From contig CAYSLC010000285.1 of the NCBI GenBank assembly GCA_964431545.1, positions 1-6,030 of the forward strand: 6,030 bases of DNA, read 5' to 3'. This DNA is from CAYSLC01 sp964431545. GTDB lineage: Bacteria; Desulfobacterota; Desulfobacteria; Desulfobacterales; JAABSP01. A program made the position numbers and the translations under genes. The notes beneath the pieces are model-generated. The model searched no databases and was not told the DNA's origin. It worked only from the letters and a program-made list of their open reading frames with translations. Below, one piece after another: positions 1 to 4,620 of the stretch (the stretch's first letter is position 1; each line of letters begins with the position of its first letter).

Positions 1-363
1 GCCCTGGAGGTGATCATCTACGCCGGCGCCATCATGATCCTCTTTCTCTTCATCATCATGATGCTCAAAAAAGAGGCCCCGGAAAGCCGGCTCTTCCCCT
101 ACCGGCAGTGGCTGCCGGCGACCCTGATCGGATTCGGGTACCTGGTCCTGGCGGCCCTGCTTACGATCTCCGCCGACCCGGAGGCGGGGACGCCCCTTGA
201 GATCGCCACCGCGGCGCCGGCCCTGTTCGGGGAGTACCTGTTCCGCACGCACTGGCTGGCCATCGAGATCGCATCGCTGCTGCTGCTGATCGCCCTGGTG
301 GGGGCGCTGCATCTGGGGCGATTCCATGAACGGAAACTTCCAGAGACCGAGGACGCGCCATGA
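1..363 (+). CDS. nuoJ: NADH-quinone oxidoreductase subunit J, 3' part (5' end outside window)
   Basis: The reading frame is open from base 1 to the TGA at 361-363, giving 120 residues of NuoJ. The N-terminal helices lie to the left of the window. The first visible residues, EVIIYAGAIMILFLFIIMML, are the hallmark third transmembrane helix of NuoJ, with the Tyr-x-Gly-Ala segment that forms the pi-bulge region in solved complex I structures. Two further hydrophobic segments follow (about residues 36-54 and 82-102 of the visible part), then a short charged tail. NuoJ is a membrane subunit at the junction of the peripheral and membrane arms and takes part in coupling quinone reduction to proton movement. 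The stop overlaps the nuoK start in an ATGA, so the two are likely translationally coupled. The internal ATG at base 34 or GTG at base 10 are not real starts, because the conserved helix begins before them. Confidence 0.96.
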   Translation, partial: ALEVIIYAGAIMILFLFIIMMLKKEAPESRLFPYRQWLPATLIGFGYLVLAALLTISADPEAGTPLEIATAAPALFGEYLFRTHWLAIEIASLLLLIALVGALHLGRFHERKLPETEDAP

Positions 364-665
364 TCGTGCCCTACAGCCATGTTCTGATTCTGGCCGGCAT
401 CCTCTTTCTGATGGGCATGTTCTGCGCCACGGCCCGCCGCAACCTGATCATGATCGTCGTGGGGATCGAGATCATGCTCAACGCCGCCTCCGTGGCCTTC
501 GTGGGGGGCGCCCTCCGGTGGCAGCAGATGGAGGGCCAGGCCATCGTCATCTTCATCTTCGCTGTGGCGGCGGCCGAGGTCTCCATCGGGCTGGCCCTGA
601 TCGTCAACGCCTACCGGCGGACCGGGGCGGTGGACCCAGGGGTATTGGAGAGACGGTCACCATGA
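360..665 (+). CDS. nuoK: NADH-quinone oxidoreductase subunit K
   Basis: This 101-residue protein has the usual NuoK length (about 100) and three hydrophobic helices, at roughly residues 4-23, 29-50 and 60-85. The two conserved membrane glutamates are present: E37 in GIEIMLNA and E73 in AAAEVSIGLAL, equivalent to E36 and E72 of E. coli. They form part of the proton path between the quinone site and the antiporter-like subunits. The start is the ATG at 360, which overlaps the nuoJ stop (ATGA). A Shine-Dalgarno GAGG at 349-352 lies seven bases upstream. The C-terminal tail (about residues 86-101) is polar and not conserved, as is usual. The stop TGA (663-665) overlaps another ATG at 662, the position where nuoL would be expected to start. 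Here it opens only a short ORF (see 662-763). NuoK forms the inner-membrane domain with NuoA, H, J and N. Confidence 0.97.
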   Translation: MIVPYSHVLILAGILFLMGMFCATARRNLIMIVVGIEIMLNAASVAFVGGALRWQQMEGQAIVIFIFAVAAAEVSIGLALIVNAYRRTGAVDPGVLERRSP

Positions 666-763
666 AAACACCGCCCCTTCAGGGTCTGACCGAATCGGAA
701 CTCCAATCCCGGGCGACGCCCCGGGCTGGTATGTATCACCCCTCCGGGGTTTTTGGCCGCTGA
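662..763 (+). other. 33-codon ORF coupled to nuoK stop; displaced nuoL start or leader-like ORF
   Basis: An ATG at 662 overlaps the nuoK stop in an ATGA, and GGAGAG (647-652) lies nine bases upstream, so initiation here looks well supported. The frame gives only 33 residues, begins MKTPPLQG and ends GVFGR before TGA at 761-763. It does not resemble NuoL or any family I recognise, and it is not hydrophobic. In a compact nuo operon this is where nuoL would be expected to begin. One reading is that it is the original nuoL initiation site, now separated from the gene by inserted DNA. Alternatively it is a leader-type ORF, since GC-rich hairpins and a T run fall inside its second half, or it is simply fortuitous. 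Whether a protein is made is unknown. Confidence 0.3.
708..754 (+). terminator. possible intrinsic terminator with alternative hairpins
   Basis: CCCCGG (719-724) can pair with CCGGGG (744-749), and an inner GGT/ACC pairing (728-730 with 738-740) is possible. A tighter hairpin, ACCCC (738-742) with GGGGT (746-750) around a three-base loop, is also possible. Both are followed by a T run (TTTTT 750-754). A third hairpin, CCCGGG (708-713) with CCCGGG (720-725), would compete for bases 720-724 and so exclude the first. The T run is short, and GC-rich DNA forms such pairings easily, so this is only a candidate. If functional, it would reduce read-through from nuoK into the downstream genes. Confidence 0.25.
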
Positions 764-793
764 TTGCGACGGATTGAAACAAGCTTCACCATA

Positions 794-808
794 AAGGATA
801 TGAACATG
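794..808 (+). promoter_or_regulatory. ribosome binding site deciding the start of the small gene at 806
   Basis: AAGGA at 794-798 lies seven bases before the ATG at 806-808, which is good Shine-Dalgarno spacing. The in-frame ATG at 800 has almost no spacer to the same motif, and the TTG at 764 has no evident binding site, so 806 is the preferred start. Confidence 0.6.
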
Positions 809-1096
809 CCGGAGTTAAAACTGATTTATCCGGAAAAAAGAGAAATACGATCGATAGTGGAAGCAGCCCTTCACAATGAACTGCGTTTGCTGGAAGCGGG
901 TATCAGGCAGACGGAAAGCAGGCTCAGGAAGTTTGAAGAAAAATACAATATGACGACGGAAAGTTTTGTCTCCGAATATGAAAATGACGCAATTGGGGAA
1001 ACGGTTGAATACGCGGAATGGATCGGCGAGTCGAAAATGCTGGAAAGACTGAATGACAAATCCGAGGCGCTAAAAAGCATACATTTTGGAAATTGA
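806..1096 (+). CDS. small charged helical protein of unknown function, possible antitoxin-like partner
   Basis: This 96-residue soluble protein is rich in Glu, Lys and Arg, with no signal peptide or membrane segment. Residues 11-46 look like a long amphipathic or coiled-coil helix (REIRSIVEAAL, then RLLEAGIRQTESRLRKFEEKY). A motif of the type FEEKYxMTTESF follows at about 43-54, then an acidic stretch and a second helical segment (EWIGESKMLERLNDKSEALK, 71-90). From memory, this pattern (N-terminal helix, F-E-x-K-Y-x-M-[ST]-x-x-x-F, a short acidic linker, a final E-W plus helix) recurs in small proteins of anaerobic bacteria and archaea. Those are often encoded beside TumE/DUF6516-type toxin candidates. 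I cannot verify that, and the assignment is an inference. It sits between nuoK and nuoL, where no gene is expected, in AT-rich DNA (22 of 60 G+C at 781-840, 25 of 60 at 961-1020) unlike the nuo genes. That suggests horizontal origin. No nuo-related role is apparent. Confidence 0.65.
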   Translation: MPELKLIYPEKREIRSIVEAALHNELRLLEAGIRQTESRLRKFEEKYNMTTESFVSEYENDAIGETVEYAEWIGESKMLERLNDKSEALKSIHFGN

Positions 1097-1143
1097 AGAT
1101 TATTTTAAAACAATTCATTTTATGTGAAGGGGAAAAAGGAACC
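1097..1143. other. AT-rich spacer after the small gene
   Basis: This is the most AT-rich stretch of the window (15 G+C among 60 bases at 1081-1140). It contains no convincing promoter: TTGAAG at 1093-1098 could serve as a -35, but no good -10 lies 16-18 bases downstream. GAAGGGG (1126-1132) and AAGGA (1136-1140) are purine-rich and could act as a binding site for the ATG at 1144, although the second is only three bases from it. Confidence 0.4.
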
Positions 1144-1209
1144 ATGGAACGCTTGAACGAAAAGCTGAATCCCCTTGAAATGATCGTCTTTGAAACGGAG
1201 ACGAAATGA
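1144..1209 (+). pseudogene. 21-codon ORF resembling the C-terminus of the preceding gene
   Basis: The ORF encodes MERLNEKLNPLEMIVFETET plus K, then TGA at 1207-1209. Its residues align without gaps to residues 79-96 of the protein at 806-1096: the ERLN block, then K, L, I and F are identical and D/E is conservative. The match continues upstream of the ATG in the same frame (GE at 1129-1134 against GE at residues 74-75), giving 10 identities over 23 positions by hand. This suggests the 3' remnant of a related, decayed tandem copy rather than an independent gene. The frame is open upstream to 1057, and a TTG at 1093 overlapping the previous stop (TTGA) would make a 38-residue version, but without a binding site at proper spacing. 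Its stop overlaps the ATG at 1206 (ATGA), as in coupled operon genes. Confidence 0.35.
1197..1209 (+). promoter_or_regulatory. ribosome binding site and coupled start proposed for nuoL
   Basis: GGAG (1197-1200) lies five bases before the ATG at 1206, which overlaps the preceding TGA (ATGA). This supports initiation at 1206. It cannot be shown that this start belongs to nuoL rather than to a gene lost in the assembly gap that begins 19 bases further on. Confidence 0.5.
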
Positions 1210-3134
1210 CCCCGCCTCACCCTTNNNNNNNNNNCTTCGCGGCCATGGCAACCGCCGTGTTGCCCTTCATCGCTTTCGGCCTCATCATCATCTTTTTTCG
1301 GGGGAAAAATCGGATCGCGGCTTCCATTTCCATCGGCGCCGTCTCCGCCGCTTTGGCCTGCGCCCTGTTCCTGATGGTCAAGCACTGGGGCCTGGCGGCG
1401 CCGATCCTCTACACGGCCCGGTGGGCCGACTCGGGCCAGTGGACGATCTCCATCGGCATGCTTCTCGATCCGGTAAGCCTGCTCATGCTCACCGTGGTCT
1501 GCGCCATCTCATTTCTGGTTCAGATCTACTCCCTGGGCTACATGGCCGGCGATCCCGGTTTCTCCCGCTACTACGCCTACATGTCGCTGTTCGCCTGGGC
1601 CATGATCACCCTGACCATCTCCCCGACCCTGCTCCAGCTCTACATCTTCTGGGAGCTGGTGGGGCTCGCCTCCTATCTTCTCATCGGGTTCTGGTACGAA
1701 AAGTTCAGCGCCAGCGAGGCCGGCAAGAAGGCCTTCGTCATGACCCGGGTCGGGGACGTGGCCTTTCTCCTGGGGTTGCTCATCGCCCTGCTCGGACTGG
1801 GCAACCTCGACATCCTGGAACTCAACGGGCCGGCCGTGACCGGGAAGCTGCCGCCGGCGATGCTGACCCTGTCCGCCATCCTGATCTTCGGGGGGATCGC
1901 CGGCAAGAGCGCCCAGTTCCCGCTGCTCACCTGGCTGCCCGACGCCATGGAGGGCCCCACGCCGGTGAGCGCCCTGCTCCACTCGGCCACCATGGTGGCC
2001 GCCGGGGTCTACCTCTTCGCCCGGCTCTTTCCCTTCTTCAGCCACTCCCAGGTCGCCATGACCCTGTTTCTGGCCGTCGGCACCATCTCCATGCTCCTCG
2101 CCTCCACCATGGCCATGGTGAGCCGGGACATCAAGCAGGTCTGGGCCTACTCCACCATCAGCCAGCTCGGGTTCATGATCATGGGCCTGGCCGCCGGCGG
2201 GTACTTCGCCGGGGTCTTCCACCTGACCACCCACGCCGGGTTCAAGGCCCTGCTCTTCCTCTGCTCCGGGGTCTTCATCCACGCCTGCGGCTCCAACGAC
2301 ATGTTCGACATCGCCCGGAAGGGGGGACGGAGCCTCAAGGCGCCCATGATCTGCGTCACCATCGCAGCGGCGGCCCTGGCCGGCCTGCCGCCCTTTTCCG
2401 GATTCTTCAGCAAGGAGGCGGTGATGGGGGTCCTGGCCGAACTCCACAACCCCCTCTGGCTCATCGCTGCGCTCGCCGGCGCCTTCCTCACCGCCTACTA
2501 CACCTTCCGCCTCATCTTCGTGATCCTCTTGCCCGGAGCCGGGATCGATCCCGCATCCGGAGGGGATCACGGCCCGGGGCACGGGGCGGACCATGGCGGG
2601 CACCACGAGGGGGGATACGCCGCCATGGCCTGGCCCTTGATCATCCTGGCCGGGATCACGGTGGTCCTGGGGTTCGGCCAGCACGGCCTGGAACGGTTCC
2701 TCACCGGTCCCCACGGCGGGGCCGCCCTCCACGGCGGCCACGGGGGAGGGCACCACCAGTGGCTCCTCTACGTGGCCTTGGGGGCGGCGATCGCCGGGGT
2801 CCTGCTGGCGTGGGTGGAGTTCGGCATGGCCGGAGCGGCCCGGATCGGGTTTGTGGAGCGGATCCCCGCCCTGCGGGACCTCTTCGCCGAACGGTGGTAC
2901 ATCGACCGGTTCTACCGCTGGTTCCTCGACACGGTCATCTACCGCGGATTCTCCCGGATCTTCACCCAGAACGACCGGACCGTCATCGACGGCTCCCTGG
3001 ACGGACTCGGGCGGGGGACCGTGGAGGCCGGCCGGCTCCTTTCCAATCTCCATCTCGGGATGATCCAGTACAAGCTGATGGTCCTGTTCGTGACCATGAT
3101 CTTCCTGGGGATCTACTTTTTCTTCACAGGGTGA
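1206..3134 (+). CDS. nuoL: NADH-quinone oxidoreductase subunit L (start uncertain, contains assembly gap)
   Basis: NuoL is the distal antiporter-like proton-pumping subunit. About 642 residues are encoded if ten bases are missing, within the usual range. Recognisable sequence begins right after the gap with the first helix (ATAVLPFIAFGLIIIF). Canonical motifs follow: FWELVGLASYLLIGF with the TM5 Glu (codon 1653-1655); AFVMTRVGDVAF; GKSAQFPLLTWLPDAMEGPT with the TM7 Lys (1905-1907); VSALLHSATMVAAGVYL with the TM8 His; and GFFSKEAVMG with the TM12 Lys (2412-2414). All key residues are thus kept. A His-rich loop and linker occupy 2565-2757. The C-terminal part has the amphipathic lateral helix region (near RWYIDRFYRWFLDTVIYRGF) and a final membrane helix ending FLGIYFFFTG. 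The proposed start is ATG 1206 with GGAG upstream. ATG 1245, just after the gap, would also give an E. coli-like N-terminus but has no visible binding site. The stop TGA partly overlaps the nuoM binding site. Confidence 0.95.
   Translation: MTPPHPXXXXFAAMATAVLPFIAFGLIIIFFRGKNRIAASISIGAVSAALACALFLMVKHWGLAAPILYTARWADSGQWTISIGMLLDPVSLLMLTVVCAISFLVQIYSLGYMAGDPGFSRYYAYMSLFAWAMITLTISPTLLQLYIFWELVGLASYLLIGFWYEKFSASEAGKKAFVMTRVGDVAFLLGLLIALLGLGNLDILELNGPAVTGKLPPAMLTLSAILIFGGIAGKSAQFPLLTWLPDAMEGPTPVSALLHSATMVAAGVYLFARLFPFFSHSQVAMTLFLAVGTISMLLASTMAMVSRDIKQVWAYSTISQLGFMIMGLAAGGYFAGVFHLTTHAGFKALLFLCSGVFIHACGSNDMFDIARKGGRSLKAPMICVTIAAAALAGLPPFSGFFSKEAVMGVLAELHNPLWLIAALAGAFLTAYYTFRLIFVILLPGAGIDPASGGDHGPGHGADHGGHHEGGYAAMAWPLIILAGITVVLGFGQHGLERFLTGPHGGAALHGGHGGGHHQWLLYVALGAAIAGVLLAWVEFGMAGAARIGFVERIPALRDLFAERWYIDRFYRWFLDTVIYRGFSRIFTQNDRTVIDGSLDGLGRGTVEAGRLLSNLHLGMIQYKLMVLFVTMIFLGIYFFFTG
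1225..1234. other. assembly gap of ten N
   Basis: Ten consecutive N separate the nuoK/cassette segment from the nuoL segment. A round number of N usually marks a scaffold join of uncertain size rather than ten truly unread bases. The frame from ATG 1206 to NuoL is continuous if exactly ten bases are missing, but that has a one in three chance of being so by accident. The beginning of nuoL and the join itself are therefore uncertain. Confidence 0.99.
2565..2757 (+). other. two His/Gly-rich clusters within NuoL
   Basis: Within the nuoL frame, GDHGPGHGADHGGHHEGG (about 2562-2615) and PHGGAALHGGHGGGHHQW (about 2709-2762) contain five histidines each. They flank one membrane helix (MAWPLIILAGITVVLGF). 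Loops with some histidines are common at this place in NuoL, but the double cluster is dense. It could bind metal, or it could be a flexible, low-constraint loop. Confidence 0.6.
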
Positions 3135-3141
3135 GGACGCC

Positions 3142-4620
3142 ATGCAGCTGACCTACGCCGAATTTCCCCTCCTGTCGATCCTCCTTCTCACCTGCGTGGG
3201 CGGGCTTCTGGCCATCCTGTTTCTGCCCGGGAATCGAATCCGGGAGATCAAATGGGTGAGCGCGGTCTGTTCCGGGATCACCATGGTCGTGTCGATTTTC
3301 ATCTTTCTCGCCTACGACCAGTCCCTGGGCGGGTTTCAGTTCGTGGAGCGGATCGACTGGGTCCCGGCCCTGGGGATCACCTACTTCAACGGAGTGGACG
3401 GGTTCAGCGTGCCCATGCTGCTTCTGACGGGCATCGTCTTTTTCACCGGGGTGCTCACCATGTGGGAGCACGACCACCGGGTCAAGGAGTTCTTCGCCCT
3501 GATCTTCCTCCTGGTGGCCGGGGTCTTCGGGATGTTCATCACCCTCGACCTCTTCTTCCTTTTCGTCTGGTTCGATGTCTCCCTCTTTCCCATGTACCTT
3601 TTGATCGCGGTCTGGGGCTCCACCCGCAAGGAGTACGGGGCCATGAAGCTGACCCTCTATCTTCTGGCGGGCAGCGCCCTGATCCTGCCGGGGATCATCT
3701 ATCTGGTGGTCGGCTCGGGGCTGAACACCTTCGACATCCTGGCGTTGACCGAGCCGGGCCTCTTCACCCCGTCCCAGCAGAGGTTCGTCTTCTTTCTGTT
3801 CTACATCGGCTTCGGCATCCTGGCCGGCGTCTGGCCCTTCCACACCTGGTCGCCCGTGGGCCATGTGGCGGCCCCCACGGCGGTCTCCATGATCCACGCC
3901 GGGGTGCTGATGAAGATCGGGGCCTTCGGTGTGCTGCGGGTGGGAATGTTCGTCTGCCCCGTGGGGTGGCAGTTCTGGGCGCCGCTGATGGCCCTCCTGG
4001 CCACCATCGGGATCGTCTACGGCGCCTTCGTGGGCCTGAGCCAGACCGACGTGAAATACGTCATCGGCTACTCCAGCGTCTCCCACATGGGGATCGTGGG
4101 CCTGGGGCTGGCCACCCTGTCGGCGGACGGGCTCAACGGCGCGGTCTTCCAGATGTTCGCCCACGGGGTGATGACCGCGCTCTTCTTCTCCTCGGTCGGC
4201 TACATCTACGACAAGACCCACACCAAGGCGATCGCCGAACTCGGGGGGCTGCTCAAGGCGATGCCGGTGGCCACCAGCTACTTCATCATCGCGGCCCTCA
4301 CCGGCATCGGGGTCCCCTGTCTGGCCAGCTTCTGGGCGGAACTGATGGTCTTCATCAGCGCCTTCAAGGTCTATCCGGTCTACGGGACCTTCGCCATCGC
4401 GGCCCTGGCGGTCACCGCCCTGTTCATCCTGCGGGTGGTCCAGAAGGTCTGCCACGGGCCGGCGGACGACCGGTGGGCCGGTCTCCCGGACGTCTCCCTG
4501 GGTCTGGGCATCCCCCGGATCATTCTGGTCTCGGTGATCGTGCTCTTCGGCCTGTTCCCGTCCCTGATGTTCGATATGATCCAGAGCGCCACAATCCCTT
4601 TTCTGAGTAGGTTGCCCTGA
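3142..4620 (+). CDS. nuoM: NADH-quinone oxidoreductase subunit M, divergent in proton-channel residues
   Basis: This 492-residue antiporter-like membrane subunit is close to the usual NuoM length. Family landmarks are YFNGVDGFSVPMLLL (about 89-103), KLTLYLLAGSALILPGIIYL, PFHTW (232-236), AAPTAVSMIHAGVLMKIGAFG (243-263), DVKYVIGYSSVSHMGIVGLG and SFWAELMVFISAF. Compared with E. coli NuoM, the TM8 Lys (K265) is K258 and the TM12 Glu (E407) is E400, both kept. The TM5 Glu (E144) is Asp (D145, in WFDVSLFPMYLL), and the TM7 Lys (K234) is Leu (L227, in GFGILAGVWPFHTW). The usual LPDAH is SPVGH. Spacing between the two lysine positions (31 residues) is the same as in E. coli, so the alignment is firm and no frameshift is involved. 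The start at ATG 3142 has GAGG (3133-3136) five bases upstream, seven bases after the nuoL stop. The TGA shares one base with the nuoN ATG. It sits between NuoL and NuoN in the membrane arm. Confidence 0.96.
   Translation: MQLTYAEFPLLSILLLTCVGGLLAILFLPGNRIREIKWVSAVCSGITMVVSIFIFLAYDQSLGGFQFVERIDWVPALGITYFNGVDGFSVPMLLLTGIVFFTGVLTMWEHDHRVKEFFALIFLLVAGVFGMFITLDLFFLFVWFDVSLFPMYLLIAVWGSTRKEYGAMKLTLYLLAGSALILPGIIYLVVGSGLNTFDILALTEPGLFTPSQQRFVFFLFYIGFGILAGVWPFHTWSPVGHVAAPTAVSMIHAGVLMKIGAFGVLRVGMFVCPVGWQFWAPLMALLATIGIVYGAFVGLSQTDVKYVIGYSSVSHMGIVGLGLATLSADGLNGAVFQMFAHGVMTALFFSSVGYIYDKTHTKAIAELGGLLKAMPVATSYFIIAALTGIGVPCLASFWAELMVFISAFKVYPVYGTFAIAALAVTALFILRVVQKVCHGPADDRWAGLPDVSLGLGIPRIILVSVIVLFGLFPSLMFDMIQSATIPFLSRLP

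Noticed and set aside
326..763. 145-codon frame reading through nuoK in another phase from ATG 326
   Set aside because: Its upstream part is a frame shadow of nuoJ/nuoK. Only the final 33 codons from ATG 662 lie outside nuoK and are reported separately.
764..805. Earlier starts (TTG 764, ATG 800) for the small gene
   Set aside because: AAGGA at 794-798 is correctly spaced only for ATG 806, and the added residues show no clear pattern.
1093..1126. Sigma70-like promoter (TTGAAG with an AT-rich -10) in the spacer before 1144
   Set aside because: No -10 hexamer with more than about three matches lies at 16-18 bases. The AT-richness alone explains the weak resemblance.
666..1224. Insertion sequence or transposon
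   Set aside because: There is no transposase or integrase frame, and no terminal inverted repeats or clear target-site duplication could be found.
1509..3143. Long open frame on the - strand opposite nuoL (544 codons), with similar ones at 3124-4455 and 4380-5681
   Set aside because: They are antisense to clearly conserved Nuo genes, have Gly/Asp/Glu/His/Gln-rich low-complexity translations and no binding sites. Such frames arise from the third-position G/C bias of the sense gene.
1190..3151. Long + strand frame overlapping nuoL in another phase, and a similar one at 3252-4610 over nuoM
   Set aside because: The translations are Arg/Pro/Gly/His-rich with no recognisable domain, while the nuoL and nuoM frames carry all family motifs.
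3142..4620. NuoM as a Mrp antiporter or hydrogenase subunit instead of complex I
   Set aside because: The order J-K-L-M-N with coupled starts and NuoM-specific motifs and length fits complex I, and no Mrp or hydrogenase genes are near.
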